Assembly (NCBI RefSeq): GCF_014650555.1
Contig: NZ_BMVE01000012.1
Span: 186,001-250,000, forward strand
Direction: 5' to 3'
Source of the DNA: Streptomyces goshikiensis
GTDB lineage: Bacteria; Actinomycetota; Actinomycetes; Streptomycetales; Streptomycetaceae
Length of the DNA: 64,000 bases
Below the pieces are notes generated by a model. That model was not told the origin of the DNA, made no database searches, and saw only the letters and a list, made by a program, of their open reading frames with translations. Below are positions 9,251-17,238 of the stretch, piece by piece (position 1 is the stretch's first letter; each line of letters opens with the position of its first letter). The translations under genes were made by a program, and so were the position numbers.

Positions 9251-9801
9251 CAAGCGCCGCCGCCCGCCGGTCCCAGGGAGACGTTGAGCTTGTGCCCGAA
9301 GGCGCTGGAGGACTGAGGGACGTGGGCGCCGTTGCCGAGCCAGTGCTTGCTGCGCATGGCGAGCAGGGAGCCGAACAGCTCGCAGGCGCGCTCGCCGTCC
9401 TCCCCGCAGTCGGTGCGGGCGGAGGAGCGGGCGGCGATCCGCTCGACGGTACTGGCGCTCAGGTCGGGGGCGAAGAGGTCCGCGCAGTCCGACTCGCCGA
9501 GGATCTGGGCGTGGCCGGAGTCCTCCTCCATGTGCCACAGCTCGTGGCCGAGGATGCCCAGCTGGTGCTCCGGGTCGGTGTTGGCCTCGATGAGGACGAG
9601 GTTGCGGGTCCGCGTCCACACGAGCAGGCCGCTGACGGTGCTGACCGGGAAGGACACCAGGTGAGGTTCGACGGGCCGGCCGTGCCGCCTGGCCATCGCC
9701 TCGCAGAGCGCGCTGAAGACGACGGCGGGTTCGACGGGGGCGTGCAGCTCGATGCCGCGGATGAGGTCGTCCCGGGTGCGGCGCATTCTCTTGATGTCCA
9801 T
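9247..9801 (-). CDS. ImmA/IrrE family metallo-endopeptidase-like protein
   Basis: 184 aa. The zinc motif appears as GHELWHMEED (H86-E-L-W-H90), preceded by LVLIEANTDPEHQLGILGH, as in ImmA/IrrE proteins that cleave or sense HTH repressors. Database entries often call this subfamily 'toxin-antitoxin system, toxin component'. No XRE repressor is next to it, which is unusual for an ImmA pair. It is coupled to the downstream MAB_1171c membrane protein by a 4-bp overlap. A function in stress or regulatory proteolysis is inferred from family only. Confidence 0.83.
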   Translation of the reverse strand: MDIKRMRRTRDDLIRGIELHAPVEPAVVFSALCEAMARRHGRPVEPHLVSFPVSTVSGLLVWTRTRNLVLIEANTDPEHQLGILGHELWHMEEDSGHAQILGESDCADLFAPDLSASTVERIAARSSARTDCGEDGERACELFGSLLAMRSKHWLGNGAHVPQSSSAFGHKLNVSLGPAGGGAW

Positions 9802-9838
9802 GTCGTCCTTTGACCTGAGGAAGTCGTCGTGCTCCGCG

Positions 9839-10012
9839 CTACTGGCCGCGCGTCGCGGGGCGCAGCACGCTTTCCGCCAGGCCGAGCGGGGTGGCGGCGC
9901 CGCCGGTGGGGCACGGGGGCGCGGCGGGTGGGACGAAGTGGTCGACGCCGTCGGGGCCGAGGAACTCCGCCAGGCTCAGCGCCCGGTCGAGCCCGGGCCC
10001 GGGGGGGATCAT
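9839..10012 (-). CDS. Small hypothetical protein (57 aa) leading the ImmA operon
   Basis: Read from ATG 10012 to TAG 9839, 37 bp before the protease gene on the same strand. Codons are almost all G or C in the third position, as expected for a real Streptomyces gene. The product starts MIPPGPGLDRALSLAEFLGP and contains a Pro/Cys stretch (VPPAAPPCPTGG). I recognise no family. There is no convincing Shine-Dalgarno, so translation may be leaderless. A longer reading from 10117 is possible but would start in A/T-richer promoter-like DNA. Confidence 0.4.
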   Translation of the reverse strand: MIPPGPGLDRALSLAEFLGPDGVDHFVPPAAPPCPTGGAATPLGLAESVLRPATRGQ

Positions 10013-10301
10013 GATTCGGAATCGTAGGTGCCGGGCGCGGCCCTTCGGAAGAGACCAATCCACAATTGTTGACCCGACCCGCACTATCGGCCATATCCGG
10101 GGAAATGATCGCGCCACTACCCCTTCTGACGTTCACTCAATCCCCATCCGCCACTCCTGATGTAACGTCAATTGACCGAAAATGTGGCCGTTTCAAGTGT
10201 GGCTATGCTCATGTCCCGAGCGATCACGCATCTTTATCGATCGCTTACGGGCAGAGCGGGGCGTCCGACAACACCCCCACGACCGCAGGACCGGAGAACC
10301 G
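10013..10301. promoter_or_regulatory. Divergent intergenic region with candidate promoter for terpene operon
   Basis: 289 bp between the ImmA operon and the methyltransferase; visibly richer in A/T than its surroundings. On the + strand TTGACC (10069-10074), a 17-bp spacer and CATATC (10092-10097) resemble a vegetative promoter. A second TTGACC occurs at 10172-10177 without a good -10 box. The methyltransferase start at 10302 has a GGAG six bases upstream. No other gene is supported here. Confidence 0.4.
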
Positions 10302-11213
10302 ATGGACAGCAACCTCGCCATCCAGCCCCCCACTGGCGGCCAGGCGTTCGACGAGAGCCAAGTGCCGCTCTACTACAGCCGCAAGACGGCCGACATCCTC
10401 CACAAATACGGCCCCGGACCGAGAGTCCACTTCCACATGGGGCTCTTCGCCCCCGGCGCCACCCCCAACACGACGGTCTCCCAGCGCGTGCTCAAGCGCC
10501 GCATCGTCGAATCGCAGGAGGCGATCGTCGAGCACGCGGCCCGCAGCTGGGGCGCGTACGCCACCCCGCCCGCCCGCGTCCTCGACATCGGCTGCGGGGT
10601 CGGCGGCGGTTCCCTCTACTGGGCCCAGGAGCACGGCGCTTCGGTCACGGGCCTCACGGTCGCGGCCGATCACGTCCCCGTCATCGAGGACTTCGCCCGC
10701 CAGGCGGGCGTCGGCGACCGGGTGACCCCGCTCCTCGCCGACATCCACGGCTTCAGCACCCGGAAGAAGTACGACGCCGCGTACGCGAACGAGAGCTCCG
10801 GCTACATGGACCGCGAGCGGCTCTTCCAGGTGGTGGCGGGGGCGCTGAAGCCGGGCGGCTGGTTCGGCATCCAGGAACACTTCATATGCCGCCCCGAGTG
10901 GACCGAGTTCATCGACGGCTACTACAAGACCCGGCTCGGCACCCTCACCGAGTACATCACCGCCGCCGAGGCCGCCGGCTTCGAGCTGGAGCAGGACGAG
11001 GACGTCACCGACCGGGTCGCCGAGTTCTGGGTGCAGTCCATGGCGTGGAACACCGCCGAGCTCGACGGCGTCGAGCGCTCCGGGATCCAGTCGGCCTGGA
11101 GCCGCGAACGGCTCCAGGAGTCGACCATCACCCACGGCAAGCTGTTCCGGATCTGGCGGGACCACGCGCTGGAGACCCGGCTGCTGCTGTTCCGTCTGGG
11201 CGGGGGAAGCTGA
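10302..11213 (+). CDS. SAM-dependent methyltransferase, prenyl-diphosphate C-methyltransferase-like
   Basis: 303 aa from ATG 10302. Class I Rossmann methyltransferase: VLDIGCGVGGGSLYWAQEHG is the SAM-binding motif I, followed by VTGLTV and a catalytic-site-like YANESSGYMDR, similar to the NES segment of geranyl-diphosphate 2-methyltransferase. It sits 3 bp before a terpene synthase in one operon, the arrangement known for 2-methylisoborneol-type loci. It may methylate GPP, FPP or IPP before cyclisation; which one cannot be told. It lacks the proline-rich start of the 2-MIB enzyme pair. Confidence 0.8.
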   Translation: MDSNLAIQPPTGGQAFDESQVPLYYSRKTADILHKYGPGPRVHFHMGLFAPGATPNTTVSQRVLKRRIVESQEAIVEHAARSWGAYATPPARVLDIGCGVGGGSLYWAQEHGASVTGLTVAADHVPVIEDFARQAGVGDRVTPLLADIHGFSTRKKYDAAYANESSGYMDRERLFQVVAGALKPGGWFGIQEHFICRPEWTEFIDGYYKTRLGTLTEYITAAEAAGFELEQDEDVTDRVAEFWVQSMAWNTAELDGVERSGIQSAWSRERLQESTITHGKLFRIWRDHALETRLLLFRLGGGS

Positions 11214-11216
11214 CCG

Positions 11217-12338
11217 ATGCCGCCCGTGTACGACGCCGACGCGCACCCGTCCCGCATCGGCTGGCGACTCCCGCCGTTCTACTGCCCGTTCGAGCGCGAG
11301 CTCATCCACCCCAAGGCGGCGGAGCTCGAAGAGCGGGCCGTCGCGTGGATCGACTCGTTCGGCCTCTACCCGAACGCCACCGAGCGCGCCTGGGGACTGG
11401 CCACCCGCAGCGCCGAGTTCACCAGCCGGATCATCCCGTACGGCGACGTGGAGCCGATGCTCCTGTTCACCCAGTGGAACTACTGGGCGTTCGCCACGGA
11501 CGACTGGCAGGACTCCGACCACTCGCTCGCGGCCCGGACCGCGGCCGTCGCCGACCACGGCGCGCGGCTGGTCCGCACCGTCGAGACCCCCGGCGCCGGT
11601 CTGCTGCCCCCCGGTCCGCACACCGACGCGCTGGAGGACCTGGTGGCCCGGACCCGGGCCGTGCTGACCCCCTTCCAGCTCCGCCGCTTCACCGAGGGCA
11701 TCCGGGACTGGGTCTTCGGCGCGGCCTGCCAGACGGCCAACGCGGAGCGGGGCGGAATGCCCGGCCTCAACGACTTCGCGGCGATGCGGATGGCGGCGAA
11801 CGGCACCCGGTTCACCCTCACCTGGTGCGATGTGGCGAACGGCATCGACGTGCCGGCCGACGTGCTGTACTCGGCGCCCGTCCAGGCGCTCACCGACGCG
11901 GCCGGGTTCATCGTCAGCTGTGACAACGACCTGTTCTCGTACAACAAGGACGACCACCAGGAGCCGTGGGAGCAGAACCTCCTCAACGTCCTTGCCTCGC
12001 GCGACGGTTGTACGCCCGCCGAGGCGCTGCCCGCCGCGTTCGCGCTGCGGGACCGGGCGATGACCCTGTTCGTCCGGCTGCGCGAGCAGCTCGGCCGGGG
12101 CGCCGGCGAGCAGCTGGGACGCTACCTCGTCCAGCTGGAGCAGTGGATCGCGGGCGACACGGAGTACCACAACCGGGCCCCGCGCTACGCCAGTCCGCGC
12201 AACCGCAACGCGCTGCCCGCCGCGGAGGCCTCGTTCGACATCGTCTGGAGCGACACGCCCAGCGACCCGAGCGTCGAGCCGCTGCCGGTACCGGCTCTCG
12301 CCTGGTGGTGGCAGCAGCTCGACGGCTCGTCGCGCTGA
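11217..12338 (+). CDS. Class I terpene synthase
   Basis: 373 aa from ATG 11217, 3 bp after the methyltransferase stop. Metal-binding motif DDWQD at residues 95-99. NSE triad as N237-D-L-F-S241-Y-N-K-D245, with Asp in place of the usual Glu. The closing Arg-Tyr pair is R323-Y324 (APRYASP). Length and motifs fit a bacterial type-I cyclase acting in the cytoplasm on a C10-C15 diphosphate, possibly C-methylated by the neighbouring enzyme. It is not a close match by eye to geosmin or 2-MIB synthase. It ends 1 bp from the convergent P450 gene; product unknown. Confidence 0.88.
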   Translation: MPPVYDADAHPSRIGWRLPPFYCPFERELIHPKAAELEERAVAWIDSFGLYPNATERAWGLATRSAEFTSRIIPYGDVEPMLLFTQWNYWAFATDDWQDSDHSLAARTAAVADHGARLVRTVETPGAGLLPPGPHTDALEDLVARTRAVLTPFQLRRFTEGIRDWVFGAACQTANAERGGMPGLNDFAAMRMAANGTRFTLTWCDVANGIDVPADVLYSAPVQALTDAAGFIVSCDNDLFSYNKDDHQEPWEQNLLNVLASRDGCTPAEALPAAFALRDRAMTLFVRLREQLGRGAGEQLGRYLVQLEQWIAGDTEYHNRAPRYASPRNRNALPAAEASFDIVWSDTPSDPSVEPLPVPALAWWWQQLDGSSR

Positions 12339-12339
12339 G

Positions 12340-13731
12340 TCAGCTACGGCCCAGCAGGCGCGTCCACAAGGACGTACGTCCCGTCGGCCGGCCACCGGCC
12401 GGCGGGACGGAGGAGGGGCCGGACGGCGCGGTGGCCGGCCGGGCCTCGGTCCGGGGCCGGGGGACGGCGACGGGGACGGGCGTGGACCCGGTGACCGTGC
12501 TGCCGCGCGGGGTGAACCGCACCGGGAGCGCCACCAGATGACGGGACATCAGCGAGGAGTTCCACTCCAGCTCGCCCTCGGGTACGGCCAGTTCCAGGTC
12601 GGGCAGCCGGGTCAGCAGCGTGTCGATGCCGGTGTCCGCGATGGCCCGGCCGATGTCCTGCCCGGGGCACTCGTGGGGGCCGCTGCTGAAGGCCAGGTGG
12701 GACCGGTTGCCGTGGACGGGCAGCGTCGCGTCGGGACGGATCTCGGGGTCGAGGTTGCCCGCACCGAGGCCCAGCAGCAGCATGTCCCCGGCCTCGATGC
12801 GCACGCCGCCGATCTCGGTGTCACCGGTGGCCCAGCGCCCGAGGACCGTCATGAGCGGCGGCTCGTCCCACAGGACCTGCTCCAGCGCGTCCGGCAGCGT
12901 CATGTGGCCGCCGGAGAGGTTCGCGCGGAAACGGCTGTCGGTGAGCACCATGCGCAGGGTGTTGGCGATCAGGTTGGCCGTCGTCTCGAAGGCGGCGATC
13001 AGCACCAGGCGCAGGTGCTCCACGATCTCCTCGTCACCGAGCGCCGTGGGGTGCTCCAGCAGCCAGGTGGTGAAGTCCCGTCCGGGCACCTCCCGCTTGC
13101 GCGCGACGAGTTCGCGCAGGGTGACCGTGACGTACTCGCTGCTGACGAGGGCCGTCTCGGTGCCCCGGATCATGTCGCGGGCGGCCTCGACCAGGCGCGG
13201 GCCGTAGGACTCCGGCGCGCCGACGAGCTGGGTCATCACCAGCATCGGCAGCGGCTCGGCGAAGGCGGCGACCAGGTCGACGCGCCCGGACTGGACGAAG
13301 GCGTCGATCAGCTGGTCGGCGAAGCGCTTGACGTACCGGCGCACGCCGCGCCGGTCGAAGCGCTCCAGCGACTCGGTGATCGCCCCGCGCAGCCGGTCGT
13401 GCTCCACGCCGTCGACGAAGTGGCACACGGGCTGCCAGGCCGTCATCGGGGTCAGCGGGTGGTCCGCCGGGACGTTGCCCTCCTGCATGTCCCGCCAGCG
13501 GCGGGGGTCGCGGGAGAACCGGGACGGGGTGCGCGCCACGTCCAGGTTCTCGCGGTGGCCGAGGACGAGCCAGGCCGGGAGGTCGCCGTGGACCAGGACG
13601 GGGGCCACGGCGCCGTGCTCGGCGCGCAGCTTCTCGTACAGCCCCATCGGGTCGGCCTCGGCCTCGGGCCCGTAGAGCCGGTGGGCCGGGCAGCCCGGCG
13701 GCGGGGTCTGGTCTGCGTACGGGCTGCTCAC
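12340..13731 (-). CDS. cvnE: Cytochrome P450, CYP157-like, conservon component (CvnE)
   Basis: 463 aa from GTG 13731. The heme-binding loop is FSSGPHECPGQDIGRA with Cys355; the I helix has AFETT at 247-251. The K-helix motif, ExxR in nearly all P450s, reads E284-Q-V-L-W288, so the Arg is absent. This is the published hallmark of the CYP157 family, which belongs to Streptomyces conservons. The C-terminus carries an extra roughly 60-residue Pro/Arg-rich tail after the usual end. It overlaps the cvnD stop by 4 bp. Role: last member of a signalling operon; substrate unknown, and proximity to the terpene synthase may be meaningful. Confidence 0.9.
   Translation of the reverse strand: MSSPYADQTPPPGCPAHRLYGPEAEADPMGLYEKLRAEHGAVAPVLVHGDLPAWLVLGHRENLDVARTPSRFSRDPRRWRDMQEGNVPADHPLTPMTAWQPVCHFVDGVEHDRLRGAITESLERFDRRGVRRYVKRFADQLIDAFVQSGRVDLVAAFAEPLPMLVMTQLVGAPESYGPRLVEAARDMIRGTETALVSSEYVTVTLRELVARKREVPGRDFTTWLLEHPTALGDEEIVEHLRLVLIAAFETTANLIANTLRMVLTDSRFRANLSGGHMTLPDALEQVLWDEPPLMTVLGRWATGDTEIGGVRIEAGDMLLLGLGAGNLDPEIRPDATLPVHGNRSHLAFSSGPHECPGQDIGRAIADTGIDTLLTRLPDLELAVPEGELEWNSSLMSRHLVALPVRFTPRGSTVTGSTPVPVAVPRPRTEARPATAPSGPSSVPPAGGRPTGRTSLWTRLLGRS
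12377..12409. terminator. Hairpin inside 3' end of cvnE, candidate terminator of the terpene operon
   Basis: CGTCCCGTCGGCCGG and its complement form a 15-bp stem (one T-G wobble) around a 3-base CCA loop. It lies about 40 bp after the terpene synthase stop, within the end of the convergent P450 reading frame. No T tract follows, as is common in Streptomyces. Confidence 0.5.
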
Positions 13732-14348
13732 GATGCCTCCGGGGTCACGGCGAGGGAGTGCAGGTAGCGCATGAGCGCCATCAGGACGTCACGGCTGGAG
13801 TCGCGGCGCCGGGCGTCGCAGACGACCAGCGGCACGGACTCGGGCAGGTCGAGGGCGGCGCGCAGCTCGTCCAGGGGGTGCTGGGGCGCCTCGGGGAAGG
13901 AGTTGACGGCGACGACGAACGGTACGCCGCGCTCCTCCAGCCGGCCGATCACGTCGAAGCTGACCTCCAGCCTGCGGGTGTCCACGAGGACGACGGCGCC
14001 CAGGGCGCCCTCGAACAGGCCGTGCCAGAGGAACCAGAAGCGTTGCTGGCCGGGGGTGCCGAACAGGTACAGCACCAGTTCCTCGTTGATGCTGATGCGG
14101 CCGAAGTCCATGGCCACGGTGGTGGAGCTCTTACGCTCCACACCCTGGATGTCGTCGACGCCGACCCCGGCCTGGGTCATCGTCTCTTCCGTGGTCAGGG
14201 GCCGGATCTCGCTCACCGAGCCGACCAGGGTCGTCTTGCCGACCCCGAACCCGCCGACGATGACGACCTTGACCGCGGCGGCGGCCGTGGCCGGCAGCGC
14301 GTCCTCGCGCCGCGGGCCCGCGGGCTTCTCAGAGCTTTCGAAGTCCAT
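13728..14348 (-). CDS. cvnD: Conservon GTP/ATP-binding protein (CvnD, MglA-like)
   Basis: 206 aa from ATG 14348, chosen over TTG 14363 because GAGG lies 8-9 bp before the ATG. The P loop is GGFGVGKTTL; the switch segment ELVLYLFGTPGQQRFWFLWH replaces the DxxG Asp by Thr; NSFP stands where Ras proteins have NKxD. These changes are typical of the CvnD family, whose members bind nucleotide weakly. It overlaps cvnC by 20 bp and cvnE by 4 bp. It likely switches a membrane-associated complex with CvnA-C. Confidence 0.92.
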   Translation of the reverse strand: MDFESSEKPAGPRREDALPATAAAAVKVVIVGGFGVGKTTLVGSVSEIRPLTTEETMTQAGVGVDDIQGVERKSSTTVAMDFGRISINEELVLYLFGTPGQQRFWFLWHGLFEGALGAVVLVDTRRLEVSFDVIGRLEERGVPFVVAVNSFPEAPQHPLDELRAALDLPESVPLVVCDARRRDSSRDVLMALMRYLHSLAVTPEAS

Positions 14349-14688
14349 CGATGACTGCCTCAATCAGTGCCAGGTCCGGGAGTTGGGCGGGTGCGACGGG
14401 TGGGCGGGACAGCACCTGGTTCTCGGCGAGCAGGTCACCGAGCAGTACGGTGACCACGCTCACCGGCAGGCCGAGGTACGCGGAGACCTCGGCCACCGAG
14501 AGCGGCGACTGACACAGCCGCATGATCGCCGCGTGTTCGGGCTGCATACCGGGCCTGGGCCCCGACCTGGCGATGATCAGCGTCACCAGGTCGAGGGAGG
14601 TGGACTGTAAAGGTCCGCTGCGACCGCCGGTTATGACGTAGAGCCGCTCGGGGGTGCCGTCTTCCCAGCCCCGGCCCGGGTTGCTCAC
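14329..14688 (-). CDS. cvnC: Conservon DUF742 protein (CvnC)
   Basis: 119 aa from GTG 14688, overlapping the cvnB stop by 4 bp. DUF742 features: RLYVITGGRSGP at the start, LDLVTLIIARSGPRPGMQPE, then a winged-helix-like part (SPLSVAEVSAYLGLPVSVVT, LLGDLLAENQVLSRPP). It is a component of the CvnA-D membrane-associated complex; its biochemical role is unknown. Confidence 0.92.
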   Translation of the reverse strand: MSNPGRGWEDGTPERLYVITGGRSGPLQSTSLDLVTLIIARSGPRPGMQPEHAAIMRLCQSPLSVAEVSAYLGLPVSVVTVLLGDLLAENQVLSRPPVAPAQLPDLALIEAVIDGLRKL

Positions 14689-15089
14689 GCGGGCTGCCCC
14701 TCGCGGCGGGGCGGGCTGCTCAGATGTTCTCCGATCCGGGCGACCAGATCGCGCATCCGCTGGCCCATCAGGCCCGCGTCGACGCCTTCGTTCGCGAGTA
14801 CGGCGAGGTAGGCGCCGGCCCCGGCCGCCATCAGGTAGAAGAAGCCGCCGTCCATCTCGATGACGACGAGCCGCATCCGCCCGCTGCTGTTGGGGAGTTC
14901 GGAGGCGACCGCGCCGGCCAGGCTCTGCAGTCCGGCGCAGGCGGCGGCGAGCCGGTCCGCGGTGTCGGTCTCCGCGCCGTACTGCGCCATGCGCAGGCCG
15001 TCGGCGGAGAGCACGATGACGTGGCGGGTCTGCGGAACGCTCTCGGCCAGGTCCTTGAGCATCCAGTCCATGTTGGTCTGCTGACTCAC
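14685..15089 (-). CDS. cvnB: Conservon roadblock/LC7 domain protein (CvnB)
   Basis: 134 aa from GTG 15089, overlapping the cvnA stop by 4 bp. A roadblock/LC7 fold is supported by MLKDLAESVPQTRHVIVLSA, GLRMAQYG, and the MRLVVIEMDGGFFYLMAAG strand pair. In other conservons this partner regulates the CvnD GTPase, as MglB does for MglA. It probably bridges the kinase-like CvnA and CvnD at the membrane. Confidence 0.92.
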   Translation of the reverse strand: MSQQTNMDWMLKDLAESVPQTRHVIVLSADGLRMAQYGAETDTADRLAAACAGLQSLAGAVASELPNSSGRMRLVVIEMDGGFFYLMAAGAGAYLAVLANEGVDAGLMGQRMRDLVARIGEHLSSPPRREGQPA

Positions 15090-16798
15090 GGCTGTCCCCC
15101 CTTGCTCGCCGAGTCCGGCGAGGCGTCTGTGTTCTGGCTTGCTCCGCCGGTCCGGCTCGTGGCGGTCTGACTGTCCCCGGACAGGCCGCCCTGGAAGGCG
15201 GCCAGCCACATTCCGGGCTGCACCTGGGGCTCGGGCTCGGTCGTGGCCCGGGCCGCGTCGGGTGCGGGTGCGGTGGCGCGGTCGTGGACGCCGGGCAGGG
15301 CCGGCGCCGGGGTGTGGGCCTTGCGGCGGCGCTGCGGAAGGCCGTTCGCGGTCCGCTCGGTGACCACGGGGATCTCCTCGTCGTCCGCCGGAAGCCGCGG
15401 TCCGGTGGCCGGGCGCGCGGGCTCGGGCCGGGAGTGCTCGGACCGCGCGTGCTCGGGCCGTGCGTGCCTGGGGCGCGCCGGCTCGGGCCGTGCGGCCTCG
15501 GTGCGGGCCGGCTGGGTGCGTGCCGGCTCCGGGCGGGCGGGCTCGGTGCGGGCGGGCGGGATCGCGGCCTGCGCCGCGGCCGGCCGGGCCGCCGCGGGCA
15601 GGGCCGCCCGGGGCCCGGAGGCGGTACCGATGCCGTGGGCGACACCGGTGGCGGCCTCGGCGGTGGTGATCAGGGCCTGGGGGATGACCAGGACGGCGCG
15701 CACCCCGCCGTACGCGGAGGAACGCAGCGAGACCTGGAAGTCGTACGCCTGCGCGAGGCGGCCGACGACGGCGAGGCCGAGGCGCGGCGTCTCGCCGAGG
15801 TCGTTGAGGTCGATGCCCTGCTGCGCCTGGCGCAGCATGCGCTCGGCCCGCTTGCGGGCCTCCTCGCTCATGCTCACGCCGCCGTCCTCGATCTCGACGG
15901 CGATGCCCGAGTTCACGTCGACCGCGGTCAGGTGGACCTTGGTCCGCGGCGGGGAGTAGCGGGTCGCGTTGTCCAGGAGCTCGGCGAGCGCGTGGATCAG
16001 CGGTTCGACGGCGGGGCCGACGACGGCGACCTGCGAGACGGAGTGCAGCTCCACGCGCTGGTAGTCGATGATCCGCGACATGGCGCCGCGCATCACGCTG
16101 TACAGCGGGACGGCCTTGCTCCACTGGCGGCCGGGCCGGGCGCCACCGAGGACGGCGATGGAGTCGGCGAGCCGGCCGATCAGGGCCGTGCCGTGGTCGA
16201 GCCGCAGCAGGTCTCCGAAGACCTCGGGGCTGTGGCCGTGCCGGTCCTCCATCTCCCGCAGTTCCTGGGCCTGTTGGTGCACGATGGCCTGGACGCGACG
16301 GGCGATGTTCACGAACGCGCGCTGCGCGGAGTCGCGCAGGTCCTCCTCGGCGACGACGGCGTCGAGCACCGAGCGCAGCACCGCCTGGTGGGCGGCCCGG
16401 AACGCGGGCGTCAGGCCCGGCTCGTAGGCGTCCGGGTCCTCCAGGGAGGCGAGCACCTCATCGGGGAACTCCCCCTTGCGCAGCCGCTCCACGACGTCGG
16501 GCAGGAGGTCCTGCGCGAGGCGTACGGTCTCGGCCTCCTGGCGCGACAGGGAAGCCTCCTGGCCGGCGACCGTGGCCCGCAGGGCCGCGATCGCCCTGCC
16601 CCGCCGGGCGGCCTCGGCGCAGGAGAGCGCCACGGCGACGAAGGCCACCGCACCGACCCAGGCGACGGGGGTGCGGGCAGGCGCCGAAACGATGACGACG
16701 GCGGCCACCGCGGCGGCGGCGGTCACCAGGGCGGGCAGCGCCCACACGACGGGTGAGGTGGGCCCTGGACTTCCGGGCGACGATCCCACTCGAACCAT
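15086..16798 (-). CDS. cvnA: Conservon sensor histidine-kinase-like protein (CvnA)
   Basis: 570 aa from ATG 16798 (GAGGG six bases upstream; a TTG at 16810 would add four residues). Two membrane segments lie within about residues 15-62, followed by a cytoplasmic coiled region, then an HATPase domain: HALAELLDNATRYSPP (N box), VEIEDGGVSMSEE (G1) and RLGLAVVGRLA (G2). No phospho-acceptor His motif is apparent, normal for nitrate-sensor-like CvnA proteins. Residues about 400-470 are a low-complexity run of PAR/EPARPE-type units. It is the first gene of the five-gene operon cvnABCDE. Confidence 0.92.
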   Translation of the reverse strand: MVRVGSSPGSPGPTSPVVWALPALVTAAAAVAAVVIVSAPARTPVAWVGAVAFVAVALSCAEAARRGRAIAALRATVAGQEASLSRQEAETVRLAQDLLPDVVERLRKGEFPDEVLASLEDPDAYEPGLTPAFRAAHQAVLRSVLDAVVAEEDLRDSAQRAFVNIARRVQAIVHQQAQELREMEDRHGHSPEVFGDLLRLDHGTALIGRLADSIAVLGGARPGRQWSKAVPLYSVMRGAMSRIIDYQRVELHSVSQVAVVGPAVEPLIHALAELLDNATRYSPPRTKVHLTAVDVNSGIAVEIEDGGVSMSEEARKRAERMLRQAQQGIDLNDLGETPRLGLAVVGRLAQAYDFQVSLRSSAYGGVRAVLVIPQALITTAEAATGVAHGIGTASGPRAALPAAARPAAAQAAIPPARTEPARPEPARTQPARTEAARPEPARPRHARPEHARSEHSRPEPARPATGPRLPADDEEIPVVTERTANGLPQRRRKAHTPAPALPGVHDRATAPAPDAARATTEPEPQVQPGMWLAAFQGGLSGDSQTATSRTGGASQNTDASPDSASKGGQP

Positions 16799-17238
16799 CA
16801 GAACCCTCAAACGATCGAAAGCGAATGATCATATGACAATGGCCCGGAAGCTTAGCGGGTTGTGCGCGTTGGTCTTGACAGCAGGTCATGATCTGGGCTC
16901 TGTAAGCCCGTTGGGCATACCAGATGTGGCCGAAACCCGCATGTTCCATCAAGCGGTCGCACGCCATCCGCTTCCGCTTCCGGTCAGCGCGGGACCCGTC
17001 GCGATGCGGTTCCGGGCCCCTTCCGGCGGCTTCCGGAAGACTCTCGGACGGCCCTCGCGGATCGGCCGGTTCCCGCTGCGACACGCCCGGCCGAGCGCCG
17101 CCAAGTACGCCTGAATTGCCGGGTTCCGCCCGCCACCGCATCCCGATGATCAAGAGGAATCCCAGGTCAGGGACAATCGTTCGGGGCAGGACACAATCCT
17201 CGCCCCGCCGATCCACCGACTGAACAGGAGCTGGCGCG
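16799..17238. other. Divergent intergenic region between cvnA and the 193-aa protein gene
   Basis: 440 bp with no supported gene. It must hold promoters for both the conservon and the rightward gene. A perfect TTGACA occurs at 16875-16880 (+), but the hexamer 17-18 bp later (TCTGTA) is a poor -10 box, so I do not call a promoter. CAGGAG at 17225-17230 is the ribosome site of the rightward TTG start. Confidence 0.4.

Noticed and set aside
16875..16904. TTGACA near the conservon start
   Set aside because: The hexamer 17-18 bp later is a weak -10 box.
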